NCBI RefSeq assembly: GCF_022808645.1
Contig: NZ_JAKZKT010000015.1
Span: 1 to 64,000, forward strand
Reading direction: 5' to 3'
DNA length: 64,000 bases
Source: Bacillus litorisediminis
GTDB taxonomy: Bacteria > Bacillota > Bacilli > Bacillales > JC228
Positions 45,648 to 53,172 of the stretch are shown here, piece by piece; within the stretch, counting starts at the first letter, position 1, and each line of letters opens with the position of its first letter. The position numbers were made by a program, and so were the translations under genes. Under the pieces are notes generated by a model. That model did not search any database. It was not told the DNA's origin and was given only the letters and a program-made list of their open reading frames with translations.

Positions 45648-45681
45648 CTGACACACTTCCATAGAATGCCTACGTTATACT
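45648..45681 (+). promoter_or_regulatory. spoIIG-type promoter with 22-bp spacing
   Basis: CTGACA (45648-45653) and TATACT (45676-45681) are separated by exactly 22 bases. The B. subtilis spoIIG promoter is known for the same 22-bp spacing between sigma A elements, which Spo0A~P overcomes. A second CTGACA ten bases upstream (45638-45643) and the neighbouring GAAA could be degenerate Spo0A boxes. Confidence 0.72.
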
Positions 45682-45727
45682 TTATAAAAGCAGATTAGCC
45701 AAGCTAATACGCGGAGGGGGGATCTAC

Positions 45728-46651
45728 CTGACATTTTACATGGATGTTATATGGCTGTTGAACTTCCTTTTTGATGTACTTCTCCTCCAATTTACAGCAT
45801 TATTATTAAAAACAAAAATTTCGTGGTGGAGACTTATAGCTGCAGGGGGAATAGCCTCTTTCTCCGTTTTTGGATATGTCTTTCCATTTTTCGGTTTTCT
45901 ATTGCATCCATTCATTAAATTAGTGCTATCTTTCTTCATTGTATGGATGGCTTTTGGTTATCGCCGTTTCAAGTTTTTTTGGCAGGCTACCATTACTTTT
46001 TACATCACTACTTTTATTTTAGGCGGAGGACTGATTGGGCTTCATTATTTCTTTCAATATGAATCCCCATTTTCAAAATCGTTACTAATCGCGAGTGTAA
46101 AAGGATTTGGAGATCCGATTAGCTGGGTTTTTGTCATAATCGGTTTTCCAGTAATATGGTTTATCTCTACGAAACAATCAGAAAAATGGGAGATGAGCAA
46201 AATTCGGTTCAATGAAACGGTGAAGGTATATGTTGAAATGATGGGTATGAAATGGAATTTCACCGGTCTCGTTGATAGCGGAAACCAATTATACGATCCG
46301 ATTACCAAGCTTCCGGTTATGATTGTTTCCACCAATCAGCTAAAAGATGAACTTCCATCAGAAATTCTTAAAACTTCGCAAAATCCGGATGAATACTTGA
46401 ATGGCAGCATTTTACTTCCGCAAGGGTGGGATTATCGGCTGCGGATGATACCAGCTCGGACTGTGGGGCAATCTGGTGAGTTATTAGTCGCTTTTAAACC
46501 AGATCAGATCGTAATTGAAACAAAAGCTGGCCAAATTGAACCAAAAGGACTAATCGCATTCTCCAGCCATTCCCTGTCGTCTGAAGGTATGTTTGATTGT
46601 ATTATTCATCCTAAAATGATGACAAAGCTACCCGTTATCCCTGCATCATAG
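45728..46651 (+). CDS. spoIIGA: Pro-sigma E processing protease SpoIIGA (CTG start)
   Basis: A 307-residue membrane protease that activates pro-sigma E in the mother cell after a signal from SpoIIR. Five hydrophobic helices fill the first half; the C-terminal half is an aspartic protease-like domain with the catalytic LVDSGNQLYDP motif. CTG 45728 lies seven bases after GGAGGGGG and gives an N-terminus aligned with B. subtilis (xxxYxDVIWLLNF). The first ATG (45740) is 19 bases from that site. sigE follows. Confidence 0.93.
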   Translation: MTFYMDVIWLLNFLFDVLLLQFTALLLKTKISWWRLIAAGGIASFSVFGYVFPFFGFLLHPFIKLVLSFFIVWMAFGYRRFKFFWQATITFYITTFILGGGLIGLHYFFQYESPFSKSLLIASVKGFGDPISWVFVIIGFPVIWFISTKQSEKWEMSKIRFNETVKVYVEMMGMKWNFTGLVDSGNQLYDPITKLPVMIVSTNQLKDELPSEILKTSQNPDEYLNGSILLPQGWDYRLRMIPARTVGQSGELLVAFKPDQIVIETKAGQIEPKGLIAFSSHSLSSEGMFDCIIHPKMMTKLPVIPAS

Positions 46652-46788
46652 ATGAGAGCTTACTTCTACTATACTGTGGATCTTTAAATTTTATACTTTT
46701 TTGTGTTAATAATTCGCTAAGACAAGGGCTATATGAACTATTTTAATCTTAAGATTGATTAGTCTAATTATAAAAAGGAGGAGCAGGA

Positions 46789-47505
46789 TTGAAACTTTTT
46801 CTACGACTTCAATATTACTGGTACAAATTACTGATTAAATTAGGCATCAAAACGGATGAAATATATTACATAGGCGGCAGTGAGGCTCTTCCCCCTCCAC
46901 TTACGAAAGAAGAAGAAGAAATGCTGCTCGAAAAACTGCCAAAAGGGGATAAAGCGGCAAGATCGCTTTTAATTGAGCGAAATCTCCGTCTTGTTGTATA
47001 TATAGCACGTAAATTTGAAAACACGGGCATCAACATTGAAGATTTAATAAGTATCGGAACAATCGGCTTGATTAAAGCGGTTAATACCTTTAATCCCGAG
47101 AAAAAAATAAAGTTGGCTACTTATGCATCGAGATGTATTGAAAATGAAATTTTAATGTACTTGAGAAGAAATAACAAAATCCGATCAGAGGTATCATTTG
47201 ACGAACCGCTTAATATCGATTGGGATGGCAATGAGTTGCTGTTATCGGATGTCCTTGGTACAGAAGAAGATATTATCACGAAGGATTTAGAGGCCAGCGT
47301 TGACCGAAAGCTCTTACTAAAAGCTTTACATCAGCTTTCAGCAAGAGAAAAACAAATCATGGAGCTTCGTTTTGGCCTTGTGGGAGGAGAAGAAAAAACT
47401 CAAAAAGATGTTGCTGATATGCTGGGAATCTCCCAATCCTATATTTCAAGATTAGAGAAAAGGATCATCAAAAGATTACAAAAAGAATTTAACAAGATGG
47501 TTTAA
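46789..47505 (+). CDS. sigE: RNA polymerase sigma factor sigma E (pro-sigma E)
   Basis: A 238-residue sigma-70 family factor for early mother-cell transcription. The first about 28 residues form the inhibitory pro-sequence ([19 protein letters not shown]), cut by SpoIIGA near the [13 protein letters not shown] region. Region 2 ([22 protein letters not shown]) and the region 4 helix-turn-helix ([21 protein letters not shown]) are nearly identical to B. subtilis. TTG start 46789 behind AAGGAGGAG. It is cotranscribed with spoIIGA. Confidence 0.98.
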   Translation: MKLFLRLQYYWYKLLIKLGIKTDEIYYIGGSEALPPPLTKEEEEMLLEKLPKGDKAARSLLIERNLRLVVYIARKFENTGINIEDLISIGTIGLIKAVNTFNPEKKIKLATYASRCIENEILMYLRRNNKIRSEVSFDEPLNIDWDGNELLLSDVLGTEEDIITKDLEASVDRKLLLKALHQLSAREKQIMELRFGLVGGEEKTQKDVADMLGISQSYISRLEKRIIKRLQKEFNKMV

Positions 47506-47669
47506 GTCCATTAAAATTTTTTAAAAAAATTTTTCTAGCATAATAATTTCAAGCGTATCATAGTATTGAGGGTTTTTAGAACACTTGTTCCCATGAAGCT
47601 TGTGCATATTTTTCCTTCCGCAGGAGATACTTATTTTTGAACAGCAGCTCCTGTTAGGAGGGAAAAGGG

Positions 47670-48449
47670 TTGACTCGAAACAAAGTTGAAATTTGTGGTG
47701 TAGATACTTCTAAACTTCCCGTTTTAAAAAATGAGGAGATGCGCAAGTTGTTTAAGCAAATGCATGAAGGCGACTTGTCAGCACGAGAAAAGCTAGTTAA
47801 CGGAAACTTACGGCTTGTTTTAAGTGTGATTCAAAGATTTAACAACAGAGGCGAATTTGTAGACGACTTGTTTCAAGTTGGCTGTATTGGACTAATGAAA
47901 TCCATTGATAATTTCGATCTTGGCCAGAATGTGAAGTTTTCTACGTATGCCGTTCCAATGATTATTGGAGAAATCAGACGCTATTTACGTGATAATAATC
48001 CAATTCGTGTGTCAAGGTCATTGCGAGACATCGCCTATAAAGCTCTCCAGGTTCGTGAACGATTAATCAGTGAAACCTCAAGGGAACCGACTCCGGAAGA
48101 AATTGCAAAAGAATTAGATGTTTCCCAAGAAGAGATTGTATTTGCTTTGGATGCTATACAAGATCCCGTTTCCTTATTTGAGCCGATTTACAATGACGGC
48201 GGAGACCCAATTTATGTAGTGGATCAGTTAAGTGATGAGCGAAACAAAGATTCCAATTGGATTGAAGAGTTAGCCTTAAAAGAAGGCATGAGAAGATTAA
48301 ACGACAGAGAAAAACTAATTTTGAAAAAACGATTTTTCCAAGGGAAAACACAAATGGAGGTTGCCGAGGAAATAGGTATCTCCCAGGCTCAAGTATCCCG
48401 TTTAGAAAAGGCTGCGATTAAACAAATGAATAAAAACATCCAATCCTAA
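47670..48449 (+). CDS. sigG: RNA polymerase sigma factor sigma G
   Basis: A 259-residue sigma factor for late forespore transcription. The N-terminus (TRNKVEICGVDTSKLPVLK) is sigma G-specific; regions 2 (NNRGEFVDDLFQVGCIGLMK), 3 and 4 (TQMEVAEEIGISQAQVSRLEK) follow. TTG start 47670 behind GGAGGG. The 164-base gap after sigE has room for the expected sigma F/sigma G promoter; GCATA near 47606 and ATACTTA near 47628 are weak candidates. Confidence 0.98.
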   Translation: MTRNKVEICGVDTSKLPVLKNEEMRKLFKQMHEGDLSAREKLVNGNLRLVLSVIQRFNNRGEFVDDLFQVGCIGLMKSIDNFDLGQNVKFSTYAVPMIIGEIRRYLRDNNPIRVSRSLRDIAYKALQVRERLISETSREPTPEEIAKELDVSQEEIVFALDAIQDPVSLFEPIYNDGGDPIYVVDQLSDERNKDSNWIEELALKEGMRRLNDREKLILKKRFFQGKTQMEVAEEIGISQAQVSRLEKAAIKQMNKNIQS

Positions 48450-48450
48450 A

Positions 48451-48480
48451 ACTGCCGCAAGCCGGCAGTTTTTAATTTTT
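48451..48480 (+). terminator. Terminator downstream of sigG
   Basis: ACTGCCG pairs with CGGCAGT around CAAGC, followed by TTTTAATTTTT. The 220 bases beyond it up to ylmC hold a 20-base dyad (48544-48563) and a bulged hairpin (48610-48653) but no gene. Confidence 0.88.
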
Positions 48481-48702
48481 ATTAAAGACTGTTTTCGCTT
48501 AGATTGCTGCTGCCTGAATATATGTTTTAAACTACAGAGAAATGGAACGAACATGTTTGTTTCCAAAAAAAACAACAAAGTATGAAAAACAGCCTTACTA
48601 AAAATGAGTAGGTTGAACGCTCAAATGATTTCCCGTTCTACTCATGAAATCAGCATCTGTCTTCATATACTTTAGAGATAAAAGGAGACGGGGGAGAAGT
48701 GA

Positions 48703-48969
48703 ATGGTTCGAATATCAGAGTTTCAGGTGAAAGATGTTGTGACGGTGGCAGATGGAAAAAAGCTTGGCAATATTACCGATATTGAGATTAATGTGCAAAC
48801 GGGTAAAATCGAAGCGATTGTAGTGGCGAGTTCGACGAGAGTGCTCGGTTTTTTCGGCAGGGATGAAGACATCGTCGTGCCATGGAAGAACATTGTCAAA
48901 ATCGGTGAGGATGTGATTTTAGTCAGACATAAAGGAAATTCCGCATCGTATGAGGACGATGAACAGTAG
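48703..48969 (+). CDS. ylmC: YlmC/YmxH-family PRC-barrel protein
   Basis: An 88-residue protein consisting of one PRC-barrel domain (DVVTVADGKKLGNITDIEIN, then GKIEAIVV and FFGRDEDIVVPWKNIVKIGEDVILV). YlmC and YmxH are sporulation-linked small proteins of this type; the molecular role is unknown. ATG 48703 follows GGGGGAGAAG. A CATATACT at about 48664 could be a sporulation-type -10 element. Confidence 0.85.
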   Translation: MVRISEFQVKDVVTVADGKKLGNITDIEINVQTGKIEAIVVASSTRVLGFFGRDEDIVVPWKNIVKIGEDVILVRHKGNSASYEDDEQ

Positions 48970-49039
48970 TGTCATGACGGCGTGAGAAGAGTGTGGTAAA
49001 ATAAGGCTTATGAAAACAGATCAGAAGGGCGAGAGTAAA

Positions 49040-49858
49040 ATGGAACCCTTTCAGTTACAAACAGAAGAATATTTTATAATCAGGCCTTGGAGCCACATTG
49101 ATTCTTCGTTAGTTGCAGGCTTTACAACCCGGAAAAATGGAGTCAGCCCATTTCCAAAAGCATCTTTGAATCTCGCATTCCACGTCGGAGACACTTTAGA
49201 TGATGTACAATCTAATCGTAAGAAATTGAGTGAATTACTAAACTTTCCTGTTGATTATTGGGTTAGTACCGAGCAGGTTCATGATACAAAGATTCAAACA
49301 GTATCAAGGGAGACACGCGGCAGAGGTGCATTTTCACTGGATGACTGTATCAGGGAAACGGATGGACTTCTCACAAATGAAAAAGGAGTCCTTTTAACAT
49401 TGTGTTATGCCGACTGTGTTCCGGTTTATTTTTTTGACCCAGTCTCAAAATGGATTGGTGTTGCACATGCGGGCTGGAAAGGCACGACAAGGAATATCGC
49501 AGGAAAAATGGTCAAGATGCTTCAGGAAAAAGGTGTCTCTCTTTCTAATTTGAAGGCAGCAATCGGCCCTTCTATTTGTAAAACCTGTTATATTGTTGAT
49601 GATCGAGTGGTGGATGCTGTCAGAGATTTACTGGAAGAAAACGATGAAAAGCCATATAATGAGGTAGAGACAGGCCAATATCAACTGGATTTAAAGCAAC
49701 TAAATCTTCAGCTATTAAAAAAAGCAGGGATCCAGGAATCCAACATAGCCGTTACTAACTATTGCTCTTCATGTGATTCAGATTGGTTTTTTTCGCATAG
49801 AAGAGATCGAGGCATAACCGGACGTATGCTTAGTTTTATTGGCTGGAGGGAGGACTAA
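49040..49858 (+). CDS. ylmD: YlmD, PgeF/LACC1-family purine nucleoside phosphorylase-like protein
   Basis: A 272-residue protein of the former DUF152 (YfiH/PgeF) family, whose members are multicopper-fold-like zinc enzymes with purine nucleoside phosphorylase and deaminase activity or a peptidoglycan editing role. The metal ligands are visible in STEQVHDTKI, TLCYADCVPVYFFD and GVAHAGWKGT, with CSSCDSDWFFSHRRDRGITGR split near the C-terminus. ATG 49040 follows AAGGGCGAG; an ATG at 49010 lacks a ribosome site. Confidence 0.9.
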   Translation: MEPFQLQTEEYFIIRPWSHIDSSLVAGFTTRKNGVSPFPKASLNLAFHVGDTLDDVQSNRKKLSELLNFPVDYWVSTEQVHDTKIQTVSRETRGRGAFSLDDCIRETDGLLTNEKGVLLTLCYADCVPVYFFDPVSKWIGVAHAGWKGTTRNIAGKMVKMLQEKGVSLSNLKAAIGPSICKTCYIVDDRVVDAVRDLLEENDEKPYNEVETGQYQLDLKQLNLQLLKKAGIQESNIAVTNYCSSCDSDWFFSHRRDRGITGRMLSFIGWRED

Positions 49859-49865
49859 GACGAGC

Positions 49866-50558
49866 ATGAGTGTAAAAGAAAGATATGAAGTCATTAAGTC
49901 AAGAATCAAGCATGCGTGCGACAAAGCAGGAAGAAGCGCAAACGAAGTACATATTATAGCAGTCACAAAATATGTTTCCATAGATAGAGCGAAGGAAGCG
50001 CTTGAGGCTGGGGTGATGCATTTAGGAGAAAATCGCGATGACGGTTTTCTTGAAAAGTGGAACGCCCTTGGGGACAAGCCTACCTGGCATTTTATCGGAA
50101 CTTTGCAATCGAGAAAAGTAAAACAAATTATTGATTATGTGGATTTTATACATTCATTAGACAGACTTTCCCTCGCCAAGGAGATCAATAAACGTGCCCA
50201 AAAAGAAATCAAATGCTTTGTTCAAGTAAATGCTTCTGGTGAAGCAAGCAAACATGGACTTGCTCCGGAAGAAGCAATTGAATTCATTCATCAGCTTCAA
50301 TCTCTAACGAATATTAAGGTCGTTGGTCTAATGACAATGGCCCCATTGACTGAAGATACAAAATTAATTAGAAATTGTTTCCGAAAGCTGAAAGACATTC
50401 AAAAATCTATCCAATCACTAAATTTATCCTATGCTCCTTGTACTGAGCTTTCAATGGGGATGTCCAACGATTATGAAATTGCCGTTGAAGAAGGAGCCAC
50501 CTTCGTTCGGATAGGAACTGCATTAGTCGGAAATGAGAATAGTGAGGTGGAAAAATGA
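49866..50558 (+). CDS. ylmE: YlmE, YggS-family pyridoxal phosphate homeostasis protein
   Basis: A 230-residue PLP-binding protein with the fold of alanine racemase's N-domain, which buffers vitamin B6 and amino acid pools. The PLP lysine is in [10 protein letters not shown] (about residue 39), followed by [35 protein letters not shown], and [17 protein letters not shown] with the C-terminal [11 protein letters not shown] 49866 is chosen; GGAGGGAGG lies at the end of ylmD. It overlaps sepF by four bases. Confidence 0.92.
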   Translation: MSVKERYEVIKSRIKHACDKAGRSANEVHIIAVTKYVSIDRAKEALEAGVMHLGENRDDGFLEKWNALGDKPTWHFIGTLQSRKVKQIIDYVDFIHSLDRLSLAKEINKRAQKEIKCFVQVNASGEASKHGLAPEEAIEFIHQLQSLTNIKVVGLMTMAPLTEDTKLIRNCFRKLKDIQKSIQSLNLSYAPCTELSMGMSNDYEIAVEEGATFVRIGTALVGNENSEVEK

Positions 50559-51004
50559 GCATAAAGAATAAGCTGCGCCAATATTTCTTCTATGAAGAAG
50601 ATGAAAGTGATGATGAAGCAATTGCTGAAGAAGAAGGACTGACAAGGCAAACCAGGTATCAAACTAAATCGGGTTCTAACATAGTAAGTCTTCCAAGTGC
50701 CCATAAAAGTTCTAAACTCGTTTTAGTTGAACCGAGAATGTATGCGGAAGCACAAGAGATTGCTGATCACTTGAAAAACAGACGGGCAGTTGTCATGAAC
50801 CTTCAGCGGATCCCCCATGAACAAGCAATCAGAATTGTTGATTTTTTAAGTGGTACCGTTTATGCCATCGGCGGGGATATTCAGCGGATTGGAACAAAGA
50901 TTTTTCTATGTACGCCTGATAATGTAGAAGTTTCAGGCAGTATTTCTGAAATGTTAGGTGAACCTGGTCACTACCAGGAATCTGAAGATGTGAGGTGGCT
51001 TTAG
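50555..51004 (+). CDS. sepF: Cell division protein SepF
   Basis: A 149-residue protein that bundles FtsZ filaments and tethers them to the membrane through an N-terminal amphipathic helix ([17 protein letters not shown]). The C-terminal SepF core is clear: [29 protein letters not shown], shown in parts, then [26 protein letters not shown]. The linker is acidic and Gln/Thr/Ser-rich. It is translationally coupled to ylmE (ATGA) and abuts ylmG. Confidence 0.96.
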   Translation: MSIKNKLRQYFFYEEDESDDEAIAEEEGLTRQTRYQTKSGSNIVSLPSAHKSSKLVLVEPRMYAEAQEIADHLKNRRAVVMNLQRIPHEQAIRIVDFLSGTVYAIGGDIQRIGTKIFLCTPDNVEVSGSISEMLGEPGHYQESEDVRWL

Positions 51005-51265
51005 ATGGATACATTGCTTGGGATTTTAGCTTACGCAATTAATATTTATTCCATCGCATTAATTATTTATGTTTTACTTTCATGGTTTCCTGGTGCCAGG
51101 GATTCAGTTGTTGGAGAGTTTTTAGGCAAAATATGTGAACCCTATTTAGAACCATTCCGTAAAATCATACCTCCAATTGCGATGCTTGATATTTCACCAA
51201 TTGTGGCTTTTATTACTCTTAATTTAGCACAGCGTGGAATTTATTATTTAAGTCAATTTGTATAA
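51005..51265 (+). CDS. ylmG: YlmG, YggT-family membrane protein
   Basis: An 86-residue protein with two hydrophobic helices and the YggT signature [31 protein letters not shown] (quoted in meaning: WFPGA, then [13 protein letters not shown]). Members are linked to cell division and to membrane protein or cofactor handling in plastids and bacteria; the exact role is unknown. It begins immediately after the sepF stop codon. Confidence 0.93.
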   Translation: MDTLLGILAYAINIYSIALIIYVLLSWFPGARDSVVGEFLGKICEPYLEPFRKIIPPIAMLDISPIVAFITLNLAQRGIYYLSQFV

Positions 51266-51271
51266 ACCTAA

Positions 51272-51308
51272 AAAGGGAGCCTTCTGTATAAGAAATGGTT
51301 CCTTTTTT
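51272..51308 (+). terminator. Weak terminator between ylmG and ylmH
   Basis: AAAGGGAGCC pairs with GGTTCCTTT (G-T pairs) around a 15-base loop, followed by TTT. Read-through to ylmH is likely. Confidence 0.65.
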
Positions 51309-51332
51309 GATGATTGAAAAAGGAGTCAATTC

Positions 51333-52115
51333 ATGAGTATTTATCAGCACTTTCGGCCAGAAGAGAAAGAATTTATCGACCAGATATTAACCTGGCAAAA
51401 ATATGTCGAGGATACCTATTCTTACAAAAGAACCGATTTTTTAGATCCAAGACAGCAAACCATTTTGCAGTCAATTATCGGAACAAAAGGGACCGTTCTG
51501 GTTTCTTTTTTTGGAGGTAAAGATAACACAGAACGGAAAAGAGCACTTCTGTATCCTGACTATTTTACCCCCACATCCGAAGACTATGAAATCGTTCTGT
51601 GGAATATCCGCTACCCTAAAAAGTTTGTCACCCTTGAGCATCGGGAGATATTGGGAAGTCTGATGGGACTAGGGTTAAAACGCGAAAAATTTGGAGACAT
51701 TCTAATGGATCAAACGGAAGGAGCGGCCCAGTTTTATGCATGCGGGGAAGTCAGTGAGTATTTACAATTTAATTTTGACCAGATTGGAAGAACAAAGATT
51801 CAAATTGAATCAATTGCATTTGAACAGGCGATTCAAAAACGTGAGGACGGCATTGAGAAACAAGTAACAGCCTCCTCTTTACGGCTTGACACGATATTGG
51901 CTCAGGCAGTTCCTTACTCACGCGAAAAGGTGCAGCAGTGGATTCAGCAAGGAAAGGTGAAAGTTAATTTTAAAGTCGTCGAACACCCCAGTTTTGAATG
52001 TCAGCAGGGTGATATATTTTCGATTCGGGGCTTTGGGAGAATAATGATGAAAAGCATTGAGGGACAAACGAAAAAGAATAAATGGAAATGCATACTTTTC
52101 ATTCAAAAAAGTTAA
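51333..52115 (+). CDS. ylmH: YlmH, S4-domain RNA-binding protein (ribosome quality control)
   Basis: A 260-residue protein with an N-terminal YlmH domain (YQHFRPEEKEFIDQILTW; SFFGGKDNTERKRALLYPDY) and a C-terminal S4 RNA-binding domain (about 183-240, SSLRLDTILAQAVPYSREKVQQWIQQGKVKVNF in two halves). In B. subtilis YlmH binds split 60S-like obstructed 50S subunits and supports nascent-chain tailing in ribosome rescue. ATG 51333 behind AAAAGGAG. Confidence 0.92.
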   Translation: MSIYQHFRPEEKEFIDQILTWQKYVEDTYSYKRTDFLDPRQQTILQSIIGTKGTVLVSFFGGKDNTERKRALLYPDYFTPTSEDYEIVLWNIRYPKKFVTLEHREILGSLMGLGLKREKFGDILMDQTEGAAQFYACGEVSEYLQFNFDQIGRTKIQIESIAFEQAIQKREDGIEKQVTASSLRLDTILAQAVPYSREKVQQWIQQGKVKVNFKVVEHPSFECQQGDIFSIRGFGRIMMKSIEGQTKKNKWKCILFIQKS

Positions 52116-52142
52116 CGAAATTAGAGGAAAATCACCACAAAT

Positions 52143-52161
52143 TGTCGAATCCATGTATAAT
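52143..52161 (+). promoter_or_regulatory. Candidate divIVA promoter region with a consensus Spo0A box
   Basis: TATAAT at 52156-52161 is a good -10, although no clear -35 lies 17 bases before it. TGTCGAA (52143-52149), a perfect match to the Spo0A box TGNCGAA, lies seven bases upstream, in the -35 to -10 spacer, a position suited to control by Spo0A. Confidence 0.45.
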
Positions 52162-52185
52162 AGAAGAAAACGATTCTTTGCCCTT

Positions 52186-52235
52186 TTTAGAGGACAGACA
52201 CTCATTGCCTGATTTGAAACAGGACTGTCTCTAAA
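52186..52235 (+). other. Long bulged hairpin in the divIVA leader
   Basis: TTTAGAGGACAG pairs with CTGTCTCTAAA (one bulged G), and an inner CCTG/CAGG stem closes a short loop. No T tract follows, so it is not a simple terminator. It ends 38 bases before the divIVA start and may affect mRNA stability or translation. Confidence 0.5.
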
Positions 52236-52273
52236 TACGGGCCGACTACATAAATGATGTGGAGGTGCCTATT

Positions 52274-52774
52274 ATGCCATTAACACCGTTGGACATACAT
52301 AATAAGGAATTTACAAAAGGTTTTAGAGGGTACGACGAAGATGAAGTAAACGAATTCCTGGATCAAGTCATTAAAGATTTTGAAATTCTGTTACGCGAGA
52401 AAAAAGAATTAGAGCAAAAATATAAGGATTTATCAGAAAAGCTTGGCCATTTTACTAATATTGAAGAAACCCTTAATAAATCCATTGTGATTGCACAGGA
52501 AGCTGCAGAAGAAGTAAAAAGAAATGCTCAAAAAGAGGCAAAGCTTATAGTAAAAGAAGCAGAAAAAAATGCGGATCGAATTGTAAATGAATCTTTGGCG
52601 AAAGCAAGAAAAATTGCTTTAGACGTAGAAGAATTGAAAAAACAATCCAAGGTTTTCCGAAATCGTTTCCGTATGCTGGTTGAAGCCCAGTTAGATTTAA
52701 TTAATGCAGATGACTGGGATGAACTATTAGAATATGACGTAGACGCGACAGATTTAATTTCAATCAAAGAGTAG
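52274..52774 (+). CDS. divIVA: Cell pole and septum protein DivIVA
   Basis: A 166-residue coiled-coil scaffold that binds negatively curved membrane at septa and poles, positions MinJ/MinCD and anchors the chromosome in sporulation. The N-terminal lipid-binding domain MPLTPLDIHNKEFTKGF plus GYDEDEVNEFLDQV is diagnostic. Long heptad-rich helices cover about 30-130. ATG 52274 behind GGAGGTG. Confidence 0.97.
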   Translation: MPLTPLDIHNKEFTKGFRGYDEDEVNEFLDQVIKDFEILLREKKELEQKYKDLSEKLGHFTNIEETLNKSIVIAQEAAEEVKRNAQKEAKLIVKEAEKNADRIVNESLAKARKIALDVEELKKQSKVFRNRFRMLVEAQLDLINADDWDELLEYDVDATDLISIKE

Positions 52775-52789
52775 AAATTCTTTAATTAC

Positions 52790-52819
52790 TTGACCTTTTT
52801 CTTTATTATTTAATATAAT
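52790..52819 (+). promoter_or_regulatory. Sigma A promoter of ileS
   Basis: TTGACC (52790-52795) and TATAAT (52814-52819) are separated by 18 bases, just before the T-box leader. Confidence 0.82.
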
Positions 52820-52837
52820 ACTAAAATAATACGAAGT

Positions 52838-53082
52838 AAAAACGATGATAGGGACAGTACGTGCCAGAAAACATCTTATAGCGAGTCAGGGATGGTGGAA
52901 GCCTGATAGAAAATGGTATGGAAGATCACCCTTGAGTTCTAAGGTTGAACATAATTAGTAGACCTTAGCGTACAGTCACGTTACGACTTACTATGAGCGG
53001 ACTTTTTTAGTCAATTAGGGTGGTACCGCGGGAATTGCAAGCTTCTCGTCCCTTTTTATGGGGATGGAGAAGCTTTTTTTCG
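52838..53082 (+). promoter_or_regulatory. T-box riboswitch (isoleucine) with terminator
   Basis: A complete T-box leader: stem I with the GAAG-ATC-ACC specifier loop (Ile codon ATC, about 52934), and the T-box sequence AGGGTGGTACCGCG at 53019-53032, followed by the terminator at 53039-53081 (AAGCTTCTC with GAGAAGCTT, then TTTTT). Uncharged tRNA-Ile binding at the specifier and T-box bulge would favour antitermination and raise ileS expression. Confidence 0.97.
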
Positions 53083-53172
53083 TCTATCAGGAGGATAACT
53101 TGACCATACTTTGAGCTAGAATGTTTTATTTTATTACATGAACAGAGTGATTTGAAAGGAATGAATGGGAAC

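Noticed and set aside
48544-48563. A LexA (SOS) box between sigG and ylmC
   Set aside because: The half-sites GAAC and GTTT are too close; the Bacillus consensus needs four bases between GAAC and GTTC.
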